A stretch of DNA of 64,000 nucleotides from Rhodococcus tibetensis (lineage in GTDB: Bacteria; Actinomycetota; Actinomycetes; Mycobacteriales; Mycobacteriaceae): the NCBI RefSeq assembly GCF_024438035.1, contig NZ_JANFQF010000004.1, forward strand, positions 236,829-300,828, in the 5' to 3' direction. Under the pieces are notes generated by a model, which was given only the letters and a program-made list of their open reading frames with translations, was not told the origin of the DNA and ran no database searches. Below are positions 31,076 through 40,540 of the stretch, piece by piece. The position numbers were made by a program, and so were the translations under genes. Position 1 is the first letter of the stretch; the number at the start of each line of letters is the position of its first letter.

Positions 31076-31993
31076 ATGACCGATCACGACAATGCTTACG
31101 AAGGCCTCGTCGACGAAGACAGCCACGGCCAGTGGGCGTTCGGCACCAGCTTCGACGACCCACTCGCCGGCGTCGACACCACGGTTCCGGAGGACGTCGA
31201 CCTCTCCGCGCTGGCCGACTACTGCCTGATGCTCGGTGACGATGCACTGATCAGCTCACAGCGTCTTGCCGAGTGGAGCACGCGCGCACCGGAACTCGAG
31301 GAAGAGGTCGCGCTCGCGAACGTCGGACTCGACCTGCTCGGTCAGGCGCGACTGCTGCTCGCCCGGGCGGCCGCGGCGGACGCGTCGGTCGTGCCGTACA
31401 TCTCGGAGACGAGCCCCATTCCCGCCGAGGACGCGCTCGCGTTCTTCCGGGACGAGAATCGGTTCCGCAACACCCGGCTGGCCGAACTCGACAACGGCGA
31501 CTTCGCTCAGTCGATCACGCGACTGCTGGTGTTCTCGACGTGGCGTCTAGCGCTGTTCGATCGTCTCCGCGCGTCCCGGGACCCGGTCCTCGCGGCGGTC
31601 GCGGTGAAGGGTGTCAAGGAACTCACCTACCACCGCGACTACGCGGCCCGCTGGGTTGTGACGCTCGGCTGCGGCACGGAGGAGTCGAAGACCAGGATGG
31701 AAGCGGCGCTAACCCACGTGTGGCCGTACGTCGAGGAACTGTTCGTCCCGACCACCGAGGAACTCGCGCTCGCAGCGGTGGGGGTGGGCGTCGATCCGCG
31801 GGACGTGCGTGAGGAATTCGATTCCGTGCTCGAGCAGGTGCTGCACGCCGCCGAGCTCACCGCACGGACCGGCCGGACCGTCGGCACCGTCGGCGGCCGG
31901 GCAGGACGGCAGGGATTGCACACCGAGGCGCTCGGACTGCTGCTCGCCGAGATGCAGAGCGTGGCCCGGGCGCACCCCGAAGGAGTGTGGTGA
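31076..31993 (+). CDS. paaC: Phenylacetyl-CoA epoxidase structural subunit C
   Basis: About 305 aa. Ferritin-like beta subunit that binds the CoA moiety and supports PaaA: DYCLMLGDDALISSQRLAEWS, EVALANVGLDLLGQARLLL, and VKGVKELTYHRDYAARWVV. Two starts are possible: ATG 31076, spaced after GTGAGG, which I use, or GTG 31064 overlapping the paaB stop, which adds MRLT. The N-terminal extension of about 45 residues before the conserved core is longer than in proteobacterial PaaC. Confidence 0.94.
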   Translation: MTDHDNAYEGLVDEDSHGQWAFGTSFDDPLAGVDTTVPEDVDLSALADYCLMLGDDALISSQRLAEWSTRAPELEEEVALANVGLDLLGQARLLLARAAAADASVVPYISETSPIPAEDALAFFRDENRFRNTRLAELDNGDFAQSITRLLVFSTWRLALFDRLRASRDPVLAAVAVKGVKELTYHRDYAARWVVTLGCGTEESKTRMEAALTHVWPYVEELFVPTTEELALAAVGVGVDPRDVREEFDSVLEQVLHAAELTARTGRTVGTVGGRAGRQGLHTEALGLLLAEMQSVARAHPEGVW

Positions 31994-31994
31994 C

Positions 31995-32504
31995 ATGACC
32001 ACCGCCGTGCGCAGCGACGCCCGTCGCCTCGCCGAATCCGTGCTCGACCCCGAGATGCCGATGCTCACGCTCGCCGATCTGGGTGTGCTGCGCGACGTCG
32101 AGGAATTCGCCGACGGGTCGGTGGCCGTGACCATCACCCCCACCTATTCCGGTTGCCCCGCCATGGCCACCATGCGGGATGACATCGAGCACACCCTGCA
32201 GGACGCCGGGTTCGGCAGTGTCGAGGTCAAGACCGTCCTGTCGCCGCCGTGGAGCACGGACTGGATCAGTGAGAACGGCAGGCGCAAGCTCCGCGAGAAC
32301 GGCTACTCGACACCCGGTCCCGCGCCGCGACGCACATCGGGTCCGGTGCCGTTGACGCTCACCGTCAAGCCGCGACCCGTGGCATGCCCCAAGTGCCACT
32401 CGGCGAACACCCGGCTCGACTCGGAATTCGGGGCGACGCTATGCAAGGCGCTCTACCGGTGCCTGGACTGCCTCGAGCCCTTCGATCACGTGAAGGAAAT
32501 CTGA
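31995..32504 (+). CDS. paaD: PaaD, MIP18-like iron-sulfur maturation protein
   Basis: 169 aa, ATG 31995 one base after the paaC stop. N-terminal MIP18/DUF59 domain (DPEMPMLTLADLGVLRDV, TPTYSGCPAMATM with the conserved Cys), and a C-terminal zinc-ribbon-like tail with two CxxC pairs (CPKCHSAN, CLDC) typical of PaaD. It helps mature the epoxidase or its reductase, probably at the iron-sulfur step; the exact job is not settled. Confidence 0.93.
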   Translation: MTTAVRSDARRLAESVLDPEMPMLTLADLGVLRDVEEFADGSVAVTITPTYSGCPAMATMRDDIEHTLQDAGFGSVEVKTVLSPPWSTDWISENGRRKLRENGYSTPGPAPRRTSGPVPLTLTVKPRPVACPKCHSANTRLDSEFGATLCKALYRCLDCLEPFDHVKEI

Positions 32505-32506
32505 CC

Positions 32507-33604
32507 ATGACCACAGCGGTCTCCCCGAAACCCGGCGCGGCATTGCGCAACAGGGCGTTTCACACCCTCACCGTCGCCGACGTCGAATCCCTGTGCGACG
32601 ACGCGGTCGCGGTCACGTTCGACGTTCCCGCCGAGCTCGCCGACGAGTTCGCGTTCGGTCCCGGACAGTCGCTCACGCTGCGGCGGACGATCGACGGTGT
32701 CGAACACCGCCGCTCGTACTCCATCTGCGCGCCTGCCGGTTTCGCGCCGAGGGTCGGTGTGCGCGAGGTGTCCGACGGTCTGTTCTCGACGTGGCTCGTG
32801 CGCGACGTTCGGCCCGGCGACCGGATCGAGGTGCAGGGTCCGAGCGGAACGTTCGTCGCCGACCCGGCGGCCGGCGGTCGCCACGTACTGATCGCCGCCG
32901 GATCGGGCATCACGCCGATGCTGTCGATCGCCGCGTCGATGCTCGCCAACCCCGAGGCCGAAGTCGTTCTCCTGTACGGCAACCGGCGCACTCGCTCGGT
33001 GATGTTCGCCGAGGAGATCGCCGACCTCAAGGACACGTACGGATCGCGCTTCGACATCATCCATGTCCTGTCCCGCGAGCCCCGCGAGGTCGAACTGTTC
33101 ACCGGCCGCCTCGACGCCGACCGGCTCCGCGCCATCTTCGACGCCGTGGTCCCCGTGGCCGACATCGATCACTTCTGGCTGTGCGGCCCGTACGGCATGG
33201 TCACCGATGCCGAGACGGTTCTCGGCGACTTGCAGATCGACAAGAGCCGCGTGCATCACGAGTTGTTCTTCGTCGACGACGTGCCCCCGCCCATGGAAAC
33301 CCACCGCGAGCCCGGCGTCACCGGGCCGAGCAGTGAGGTGACGCTCGTCCTGGACGGTCGCTCGACCACCGCGACGCTCCCGCGGGACGAGTCGATCCTC
33401 GATGCCGCCGAGAATTACCGCTCGGACCTTCCGTTCGCCTGCAAGGGCGGCGTCTGCGGAACGTGCCGCGCCAAGATCACATGCGGTGACGTGGACATGC
33501 GCCGCAACTACGCGCTCGAGGACTACGAGGTCGACTCCGGCTTCGTGCTGACGTGCCAGACCTTCCCGGTCAGCGACAACGTGACCGTCGATTTCGACGC
33601 CTGA
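32507..33604 (+). CDS. paaE: Phenylacetyl-CoA epoxidase reductase
   Basis: 365 aa, ATG 32507 two bases after the paaD stop. FAD-binding domain (RRSYSICAPAG), NAD(P)-binding domain (LIAAGSGITPMLSIAASML, WLCGPYGMV) and a C-terminal plant-type [2Fe-2S] ferredoxin domain (CKGGVCGTCRAKI, then a distant Cys in LTCQTF). It transfers electrons from NADPH to the PaaA diiron centre. The domain order FAD-NAD-ferredoxin matches PaaE. Confidence 0.96.
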   Translation: MTTAVSPKPGAALRNRAFHTLTVADVESLCDDAVAVTFDVPAELADEFAFGPGQSLTLRRTIDGVEHRRSYSICAPAGFAPRVGVREVSDGLFSTWLVRDVRPGDRIEVQGPSGTFVADPAAGGRHVLIAAGSGITPMLSIAASMLANPEAEVVLLYGNRRTRSVMFAEEIADLKDTYGSRFDIIHVLSREPREVELFTGRLDADRLRAIFDAVVPVADIDHFWLCGPYGMVTDAETVLGDLQIDKSRVHHELFFVDDVPPPMETHREPGVTGPSSEVTLVLDGRSTTATLPRDESILDAAENYRSDLPFACKGGVCGTCRAKITCGDVDMRRNYALEDYEVDSGFVLTCQTFPVSDNVTVDFDA

Positions 33605-33636
33605 CCATACCCAGCCCGCACACCCCGGAGACTAGA

Positions 33637-34935
33637 ATGACCAGTATCGCCACCCCCTCGCAGGACATCGAGTTCGCCACGCGCGACCGGATCTCATCGC
33701 TGCAACTCGAACGCCTGCAGTGGTCACTTCTCCACGCGTACACCAACGTTCCGCATTACCGGAAGGCGTTCGACGACGCCGGTGTGCACCCGAGTGACCT
33801 GAAGGACCTGTCCGATCTGGCGAAGTTCCCGTTCACGGCGAAGGCGGACCTGCGGGCGAACTACCCGTTCAAGATGTTCGCAGTGCCGCAGGAGAAGGTT
33901 TCGCGCATCCACGCCTCATCCGGGACCACCGGGCGCCCGACGGTCGTCGGGTACACCACGGGTGACCTGAACAACTGGGCCGATCTGGTCGCCCGGAGCC
34001 TGCGGGCGGGTGGGGTGAAGCCGTCGGACAAGGTGCACGTCGCGTACGGGTACGGCCTGTTCACCGGTGGCCTCGGGGCGCACTACGGAGCCGAGCGGCT
34101 GGGCTGCACGGTGATCCCGATGTCCGGTGGCATGACGGACCGACAGATCCAGCTGATCGAGGACTTCGAACCCGACGCGATCATGGTGACGCCGTCGTAC
34201 ATGCTCACGATCGTCGACGCGATGATCAAGAAGAGCATCGATCCGTCGAAGACGTCGCTGCGGACCGGTGTGTTCGGGGCGGAGCCGTGGACCGAGGAGA
34301 TGCGCACCGAACTCGAGAAGCAACTGAACATGGACGCCGTCGACATCTACGGACTGTCCGAGGTGATGGGCCCGGGTGTCGCGATGGAATGCGTCGACAC
34401 CAAGGACGGCCTGCACATCTGGGAAGACCACTTCTACCCGGAGATCATCGACCCGGTCACCGGGGAGGTGCTGCCCGACGGTGAGGAGGGCGAACTCGTC
34501 TTCACGTCGCTGACCAAGGAGGCGATGCCGATCATCCGGTACCGCACCCGCGACCTCACCCGGCTGCTGCCGGGGACGGCGCGGTCGGTGCGGCGGATGC
34601 AGAAGGTCACCGGGCGCACCGACGACATGATCATCCTGCGCGGGGTGAACCTCTTCCCCACCCAGATCGAGGAACTGATCCTCGCGGTGCCGGCGCTGGC
34701 CCCCCAGTTCCAGTGCATCCTCGACCGCCCGGGCCGCATGGACGAGCTGACCGTGCGGGTGGAATCGCGTCCGGACGCCGTGACCGACGACCACGCGCGG
34801 GCCGCGGGTGAACTGCAGAAGCTGGTGAAGAATAGGATCGGCGTGAGCGTGAAGGTCGACGTCGTCGCTCCCGGCGACCTCGAACGCTCACTCGGTAAGG
34901 CACGTCGACTGATCGACAACCGCTCCGCTCAGTGA
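33637..34935 (+). CDS. paaK: Phenylacetate-CoA ligase
   Basis: 432 aa from ATG 33637 (CCCCGGAGA upstream). Adenylate-forming ligase: IHASSGTTGRPTVVGYT is the P-loop, YGLSEVMGPGVAMECV the A5-like motif, RYRTRDLTRLL the Asp motif, and the C-terminal RTDDMIILRGVNLFPTQIEE the hinge region specific to PaaK. It activates phenylacetate with ATP and CoA, the entry step. It follows paaE at 32 bp and closes the plus-strand operon. Confidence 0.97.
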   Translation: MTSIATPSQDIEFATRDRISSLQLERLQWSLLHAYTNVPHYRKAFDDAGVHPSDLKDLSDLAKFPFTAKADLRANYPFKMFAVPQEKVSRIHASSGTTGRPTVVGYTTGDLNNWADLVARSLRAGGVKPSDKVHVAYGYGLFTGGLGAHYGAERLGCTVIPMSGGMTDRQIQLIEDFEPDAIMVTPSYMLTIVDAMIKKSIDPSKTSLRTGVFGAEPWTEEMRTELEKQLNMDAVDIYGLSEVMGPGVAMECVDTKDGLHIWEDHFYPEIIDPVTGEVLPDGEEGELVFTSLTKEAMPIIRYRTRDLTRLLPGTARSVRRMQKVTGRTDDMIILRGVNLFPTQIEELILAVPALAPQFQCILDRPGRMDELTVRVESRPDAVTDDHARAAGELQKLVKNRIGVSVKVDVVAPGDLERSLGKARRLIDNRSAQ

Positions 34936-34946
34936 GGTGATCGAAG

Positions 34947-35906
34947 GTGCGTCTCGGTGGTGGGCCCGCGCGTGACGACGGGCAGTTCGAGCACTGGCGT
35001 CAGGCCGTCTCCACGGCATTCGTCCCGCTCGCCGTGGTGTCCACGGCGGAGGACGGACCGGGGCGCTTCACCGGGACCCTGCGCACCACCGCGCTCGGCG
35101 GGTTGCAGCTCAGCGAGGTCGGGGGACACGCGGTCGACGTCCGCCGGACCCGCACGTCGATCAAGCGGTCCGACCCCGGCCTGGTGAAGGTGGGCCTGCA
35201 ACTGTCGGGCAGCGGCGTCATCGTCCAGGACGACCGCGAGGCCGTGCTCGGGCCCGGCGACTTCGCCGTCTACGACACCAGCAAGCCGTACGACCTGCAC
35301 TTCGCGGGCGACTTCAGCATGTTCGTGCTGATGTTCCCCCGCGAACTGCTCCGCATCGCCTCGCGGGAACTGGGCACCGTCTCCGCGCGCCGCATCCGCG
35401 GCAGCACCGGGATGGGCGCGCTGGTCTCGCCCTTCCTGACGAACCTCCACCACTCCGTCGTGACCGGCACCATGCCGACCACACCCCTCGTCGAGGACGC
35501 GGTGCTCGACCTGCTCGGTGCCGCGGTGCAATCGGAGTCGCCCGCCGACGCCACCGCTCCCGGCGCGTCGTTGCTGCTCGCTGTGAAGTCATTCATCGAC
35601 GCGCACCTGCACGACCCCACGCTCGACACGGCCGCAGTGGCGGCCCACCACCACGTGTCGACGCGGCACCTGCAGAAGATGTTCGAGGCGGACGGACACA
35701 CGGTGGCCGGATGGATCCGCCACCGCAGGCTCGAGAAGTGCCGCCGCGATCTCAAGGAAATCCGATTCCGCGGCGACAGCATCGGAACCATCTGTGCCCG
35801 GTACGGTCTCGTCAACTCGTCGCACTTCTCGCGGCTGTTCAAGGAGACGTACGGGGTCTCGCCGCGAGCCTTCCGTGAACAGGAACTGCTGTCGACCACC
35901 GCATGA
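34947..35906 (+). CDS. AraC-family regulator, FeaR/AraC-binding-like type
   Basis: 319 aa from GTG 34947, 11 bp after paaK, with GAGGTGATCG upstream. The N-terminal two-thirds is an AraC-binding-like sensor (LVKVGLQLSGSGVIVQDDREAVLGPGDFAVYDTSKPYDL). The C-terminal double helix-turn-helix covers about 215-315 (VAAHHHVSTRHLQKMFE, then IGTICARYGLVNSSHFSRLFKETYG). This architecture is shared with FeaR, which in E. coli activates tynA and feaB. Homologues of those enzymes lie about 20 kb downstream here, so control of amine oxidation or of the adjacent amidase is plausible; that link is inference. Confidence 0.88.
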   Translation: MRLGGGPARDDGQFEHWRQAVSTAFVPLAVVSTAEDGPGRFTGTLRTTALGGLQLSEVGGHAVDVRRTRTSIKRSDPGLVKVGLQLSGSGVIVQDDREAVLGPGDFAVYDTSKPYDLHFAGDFSMFVLMFPRELLRIASRELGTVSARRIRGSTGMGALVSPFLTNLHHSVVTGTMPTTPLVEDAVLDLLGAAVQSESPADATAPGASLLLAVKSFIDAHLHDPTLDTAAVAAHHHVSTRHLQKMFEADGHTVAGWIRHRRLEKCRRDLKEIRFRGDSIGTICARYGLVNSSHFSRLFKETYGVSPRAFREQELLSTTA

Positions 35907-35976
35907 CGGCGGCAGAAATTCGGTCGCGTCGTACCGCCCCTCGGGTCAAACTGGAACGGTCGTCGCGACCTGAGGA

Positions 35977-37398
35977 GTGGGACCGCTGGAACTGCACGAG
36001 TACACCAGGCTCGACGCCGTCGGCCTGAGTGAGCTGATCCGGGCCGGTGAGGTGACGGCGACGGAGGTCGAAGCCGTTGCGCGCGAGGCGATCGCGCAGG
36101 CCGATGCCGACCTCGGCGCACTGACCCTGCCGATGTTCGATCCGGCCCTCGATCACCGCTCCGACGGTCCACTGGCGGGGGTGCCGTTCGTCATCAAGGA
36201 CAGCGGCCCGTTCGCGAAGGGTGTGCCGTTCACACTCGGCAGCCGCAGCATCCGCGGCGCGGTCGCCGGTGTGGATCACGAACTGATGTCCCGGTTCCGG
36301 TCGGCCGGACTGGTGGCGCTGGGGCAGACCACGGCGCCGGAGTTCGGACTGAACTTCGCGACGGAGCCGGTGCGGTACGGGCCGACACGCAATCCGTGGG
36401 CGCTCGATCGGGGAACCGGCGGGTCGAGTGGCGGATCCGCCGCGCTCGTCGCCGCCGGGGCGGTTCCGCTGGCGCACGGCAACGACGGCGCCGGTTCGGT
36501 ACGGGTGCCTGCCTCGTGCTGCGGGCTCGTCGGCCTGAAGCCGAGCCGCGGCCGAATCCCCTGCGGCCCATTGGTCGGCGAGGCCGGGTTCGGGCACATC
36601 TACGAGTTCGCCCTCACCCGAACCATCCGCGACACGGCCCACCTGCTGGACGCCGTTGCCGCCCCGGCGGTCGGTGAAAAGTACACCGCCCCCGCGCCGC
36701 CCGGCCTTTACGCCGACACGATACGCGCCGATCCCGGCCGTCTGCGGGTGACCCTGACAACCGAGCCGTGGGGTGTCAGTTCCGTCGACGTGCAGGTATC
36801 GGAGGCCACGGTCGCCGCCGGCACGATCCTCGAATGGATCGGCCACACCGTGACCGAGACGCGCCCGCAATTCGCCGCGGAGGACGTCGTCGAGGCGTCG
36901 ACACTCACTGCGATCGCCACGGGTGCGGCGATCCTGCGCGCTCCACGCAGGCCCGATCCCGCTCTGCTCGAGGCGGTCTCGCGGACAGTGCTGCAGGAGA
37001 CCCAGGCGTTCACTGCACTCGACGTCGCGGCAGCACTCGACGCGCAACACCGGGTCACCCGGTCCATCGGACTGTTCTTCACCCGATTCGATCTGCTGGT
37101 GACACCGACCGTCGCGTGGCTTCCGGTGCCGCACGGCACCCTCGACTACGACGACCCCCGCCACAGCGTGCGCTCGTGGCTACGCCGCATCTTCGAGTTC
37201 GGGCCGTTCACCGCACCGTTCAACGTGTCCGGGCACCCCGCGATCAGCCTGCCGCTCGCGCTGAGCCGGGAGGGCCTCCCCATCGGGATCCAACTCGTCG
37301 CGGCCACCGGCAGAGAAGATCTGCTGCTGCAGGTGGCTGCGCAGTTGGAGCAGGCGGCGCCGTGGAAGGATCGCGAGCCGTCGATCTTCGTCGGCTGA
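35977..37398 (+). CDS. Amidase-signature enzyme
   Basis: 473 aa from GTG 35977 (TGAGGA upstream). Amidase-signature family with the Ser-cisSer-Lys triad: Lys in FVIKDSG, the [14 protein letters not shown] serine loop, and the [13 protein letters not shown] segment carrying the nucleophile. The usual TDGGGSIR reads NDGAGSVR. The C-terminal [13 protein letters not shown] is typical. It could hydrolyse aryl-acetamides (phenylacetamide or indole-3-acetamide) to the acids degraded by the flanking paa and iac genes. Substrate is inferred only from location, 70 bp behind the AraC regulator. Confidence 0.87.
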   Translation: MGPLELHEYTRLDAVGLSELIRAGEVTATEVEAVAREAIAQADADLGALTLPMFDPALDHRSDGPLAGVPFVIKDSGPFAKGVPFTLGSRSIRGAVAGVDHELMSRFRSAGLVALGQTTAPEFGLNFATEPVRYGPTRNPWALDRGTGGSSGGSAALVAAGAVPLAHGNDGAGSVRVPASCCGLVGLKPSRGRIPCGPLVGEAGFGHIYEFALTRTIRDTAHLLDAVAAPAVGEKYTAPAPPGLYADTIRADPGRLRVTLTTEPWGVSSVDVQVSEATVAAGTILEWIGHTVTETRPQFAAEDVVEASTLTAIATGAAILRAPRRPDPALLEAVSRTVLQETQAFTALDVAAALDAQHRVTRSIGLFFTRFDLLVTPTVAWLPVPHGTLDYDDPRHSVRSWLRRIFEFGPFTAPFNVSGHPAISLPLALSREGLPIGIQLVAATGREDLLLQVAAQLEQAAPWKDREPSIFVG

Positions 37399-37414
37399 CA
37401 ACCTTCTGTCGTTG

Positions 37415-38692
37415 TCAGAGCACGGATTCCAGCCACGCGGCTGTCTCGAACAGGCGTTGCTCGGCACCGGGACGTCCGATCAGCTGCAATCCGAGGGGAA
37501 GCCCCGCGCTGTCACGCTTCCCGGGGATCGTGATCACCGGCAGACCCATGGCCTGCCACGGTCGGCTCAGGATGGGCGTCCCGGTCGCGTCGTGCGCGGG
37601 TGGAGCGGCGCCGAGCGTCGCGGGCCCGAGGATGGCTTCGTCCTCGTCCAACGCCGTGAGCAGCAGCTGCCGGGTCTCGCGGATGCCGGCGAGGGCGGCG
37701 CGGTAGTCCGCCTCGGTGGTCGCTGCCCCCGCGGCGAACAGTTCGGCGAGGGGTGCGCTGATCTTGTCGGGCTGCGCGGCCTCGGCGGCGCGTTCTCTGG
37801 CCGCCTCGTACACCATCACCGTGTGGTGGTGTTCCGTCAGTGCCACGATCGTTGCGGCGGCGTCCAACTCACGACATGGGATCCCCGCCGACTCGGCGGA
37901 ATCGGTGGTCGTCCTGAGCGCCGCCGTCATCTCTCGGGACACCTCGCCGAGCTCGAACCCACTCCACAGGCGAAGCCGGCTCGGCGCGAAAGGCACGAGG
38001 ACGGGCGCCCGCGTGCCGTCGCGCAGCGCTGTCCACGCGAAGTGGAGATCGGGCACGGTTCGTGCCAGCAGCCCGACCGTGTCGAGACTGGGACTCAATC
38101 CGGTGATGCCCGCGGTAGGGAGTTCGCCGTGGGCGGTGACGAAACCTGCGACTCCGCAGAACGACGCCGGCCTCGTCAGCGACCCCGCGGTCTGCGTGCC
38201 GAACGCCAGCGGCACCATGCCGGCGGCCACCGCTGCCGCCGAGCCGCTCGACGACCCGCCGGGCGTGTGGTCCAGGGCGCGGGGATTGCGGGTCGGGCCG
38301 GGCTTGAAGTACCCGAACTCGGTGGTGACGGTCTTGCCGAACGGGAGCGCGCCGAGTGCGCGCGACCGCGCCACACAGTCGGCGTCCGTCGTCGCCGGGT
38401 CCGTACTCCGCAGCTCACTGCCGCAGCGCGTCGGCATCCCGGCGACGTCGATGAGATCCTTGACGCCGACGGGAACGCCCCAGAGCGCGCCGCCGGGGCC
38501 GCCGTCCTGGATCCGGGCGGCCGCGGACCGCACCGCGTCGGCGTCGAGGTGGGCCCAGGCGTGGATTTCCGGATCGAGATCCGCGATCCGAGCGAGTGCA
38601 GCCTCCGCCACGTCGATCGGCGTTGTCCCGCCCGTCGCCAGCTGCTCTACCAGGTCCCGGAGTGGGGTCGGTGACCGTAGTTCCGTCTTCAT
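37415..38692 (-). CDS. iacH: Amidase of the iac locus
   Basis: 425 aa, ATG 38692 overlapping the symporter stop as ATGA. Amidase signature with the Lys of VGVKDLIDVAG, the PGGSSSGSAAAVAAG loop and the TAGSLTRPASFCG nucleophile segment. iac clusters carry an amidase, IacH, whose exact step is uncertain. It is the last gene of a minus-strand run iacG-DUF485-symporter-amidase. It converges with the other amidase gene at 37398 with a 16-bp gap, so two amidases face each other. Only limited similarity between the two is apparent by eye, so a recent tandem duplication looks unlikely. Confidence 0.82.
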   Translation of the reverse strand: MKTELRSPTPLRDLVEQLATGGTTPIDVAEAALARIADLDPEIHAWAHLDADAVRSAAARIQDGGPGGALWGVPVGVKDLIDVAGMPTRCGSELRSTDPATTDADCVARSRALGALPFGKTVTTEFGYFKPGPTRNPRALDHTPGGSSSGSAAAVAAGMVPLAFGTQTAGSLTRPASFCGVAGFVTAHGELPTAGITGLSPSLDTVGLLARTVPDLHFAWTALRDGTRAPVLVPFAPSRLRLWSGFELGEVSREMTAALRTTTDSAESAGIPCRELDAAATIVALTEHHHTVMVYEAARERAAEAAQPDKISAPLAELFAAGAATTEADYRAALAGIRETRQLLLTALDEDEAILGPATLGAAPPAHDATGTPILSRPWQAMGLPVITIPGKRDSAGLPLGLQLIGRPGAEQRLFETAAWLESVL

Positions 38693-40239
38693 TGCATCGC
38701 CACCATCGTGTCGTCGTTCGTCGTCTCGGTCTGCCCGGTGAGCGCTCGGGTGCGCATCACCGAGAAGAGGCGATCTGCTCGCGCTTTCGTCTCCCCGGAC
38801 GGCGCCGACACCAGCGCGACGATGATGGACACCGCCAGCGAGAGGGGTGCCACGGCGAGTGCCGGGTTCGAGAATCCGAGAATGGAGTCCGGTCCCTGCA
38901 CGACGGGGCTGAGCAGAATGACGGTGACCGACAGGACGAGCCCGACCACGATGCCGGAGAGGACGGCACGCGCCGTCATGCGCTTCCAGTACATGGTCAG
39001 CAGCAGTGCGGGCAGGTTCGCGCACGCGGCGATGGACATGCCCAGTGACGCGAGGAACGCGACGTTCTGCTTCTGCGCGGCGAAGGCGATGGCGACACCG
39101 ATGACGCAGGTGGCCACCGTCGCGACGCGGGCTGCGCGGTGCTGAGCCTTCGCCGACACCGACCCGTTCCTGATGACCTGCCCGTACAAGTCGTGTGCGA
39201 TCGCACCGGAGGTGGCGATCACCAGGCCGGACAGTGCGGCCAGAATGGTCACGAACGCCACGGCCGCGACGAACGCCAGCAGGACGCCGCCGCCGACCGT
39301 CTCGGCGAGCTGCGCGACCGCGAGGTTGCCGCCCCTATTCTCGGACTTGATCACCTCGACACCGACCAGCTTGGCGGCGCCGTAGCCGAGCACGGGGACC
39401 AGCAGGTAGAAGGCGAAGAAGATCCAGATCGCCGTGTAGGCGGACGTTCTCGCCTGCTTCGCGTCCGGAACGGTGAGGAATCGGATCATGACGTGCGGCA
39501 GGCCGAGCACGCCGAGGACGAGCCCGACGGTCTGCGACAACTGATCGAACGACGCGGCACCGGACGTGCGCTGCGGCGCGACGAACGATTGCCCGAACTC
39601 GGCGAGCGCCGTGCTGAACGGGCCGAAGGGGTTGAAATCGAACCGCACCAGCACGAGAACGAACAGCACCACGGCGCAGACCATGAGAAGACCGGTCTTG
39701 ATGATCTGGATCCAGCTGGTGGCGAGCATTCCGCCCACCAGTGTGTATGCGGTGGTGAGTGTTCCGATGATCAACACGGCCATGGCGTAGTCGAGGTCGA
39801 ACAGCAACGACACCAGAAGCGCGGCCCCGACCAGCTGTGATACGAGATAGACCACGCTGATCACCACCGTGCTGATGGCCATCATCGATCGCACGTCCTT
39901 GCCGGGGAACCGGGTGGCGAGGACATCCGCCAGCGTGAAGCGGCCGAGGTTGCGCAGGGGTTCCGCGATCAGCAGCATCGCGAGGACGAACGCGACGGGC
40001 ACGAAGACCGCGAGATAGAAGCCGTTGAAACCGGTCAGCGCGATCGCACCGGTGACGCCGAGAAACGAGGCGGCAGAGATGAAGTCGCCGGCGATGGCGA
40101 CACCGTTCTGCCTGCCGGTGAGGCTGCCGCCCGCGACGTAGTGATCGGCGGCGGACTTGTTCCTCTTGGAAGCCCACGCGGTGATCATCAGGGTGACGGC
40201 GACGAGGGCCGCGAAAAGTGATGCGGAGACGAGGTTCAT
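38689..40239 (-). CDS. Sodium:solute symporter (SSS, acetate/monocarboxylate type)
   Basis: 516 aa from ATG 40239. About 13 transmembrane helices. Family landmarks include YVAGGSLTGRQNGVAIAGDFISAASFLGVTG near the N-terminus, PLRNLGRFTLADVLATR, and GLVIATSGAIAHDLYG. It belongs to the ActP/MctC branch that imports short or aromatic monocarboxylates with Na+ or H+. It is paired with a DUF485 protein as in actP loci. Lying inside the iac operon, its likely cargo is indole-3-acetate or a related arylacetate; that is inference. Confidence 0.93.
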   Translation of the reverse strand: MNLVSASLFAALVAVTLMITAWASKRNKSAADHYVAGGSLTGRQNGVAIAGDFISAASFLGVTGAIALTGFNGFYLAVFVPVAFVLAMLLIAEPLRNLGRFTLADVLATRFPGKDVRSMMAISTVVISVVYLVSQLVGAALLVSLLFDLDYAMAVLIIGTLTTAYTLVGGMLATSWIQIIKTGLLMVCAVVLFVLVLVRFDFNPFGPFSTALAEFGQSFVAPQRTSGAASFDQLSQTVGLVLGVLGLPHVMIRFLTVPDAKQARTSAYTAIWIFFAFYLLVPVLGYGAAKLVGVEVIKSENRGGNLAVAQLAETVGGGVLLAFVAAVAFVTILAALSGLVIATSGAIAHDLYGQVIRNGSVSAKAQHRAARVATVATCVIGVAIAFAAQKQNVAFLASLGMSIAACANLPALLLTMYWKRMTARAVLSGIVVGLVLSVTVILLSPVVQGPDSILGFSNPALAVAPLSLAVSIIVALVSAPSGETKARADRLFSVMRTRALTGQTETTNDDTMVAMQ

Positions 40240-40244
40240 GGCTG

Positions 40245-40538
40245 TTATCCTTTCGCCCGCGAGGCGGTCCGGGAGTCGAGTTCGGCTGCCCGCGCCATGT
40301 AGTACCGGGCCACGACGATGGCGACGACGAATTGCGCGACCGCGTAGAGCCACGCCACGGTGACACCGCTGAAGACGACGCCGTCCAGCAGCGAGGTGAA
40401 CCCACCGAGGATCGGCAGGGGCAGGAACAGTGCGAGGACCAGGGCGCTGAGACGAAAGGTCAAGGCGGCGCGCGTGTCTGCGAGCACCTGCAGGTCGGAG
40501 TTCTGTGGGACTTGTTCGGGCGGTGACGAGGTGACCAT
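40245..40538 (-). CDS. DUF485 membrane protein, symporter partner
   Basis: 97 aa, two transmembrane helices (LSALVLALFLPLPILGGFTSLL; VSGVT-type WLYAVAQFVVAIVVARYYM), ending in a basic tail. DUF485 (YjcH-like) proteins regularly precede SSS acetate-type symporters. It is 5 bp upstream of the symporter and 2 bp downstream of iacG, so co-transcribed. Its exact role with the transporter is not known. Confidence 0.88.
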   Translation of the reverse strand: MVTSSPPEQVPQNSDLQVLADTRAALTFRLSALVLALFLPLPILGGFTSLLDGVVFSGVTVAWLYAVAQFVVAIVVARYYMARAAELDSRTASRAKG

Positions 40539-40540
40539 GG

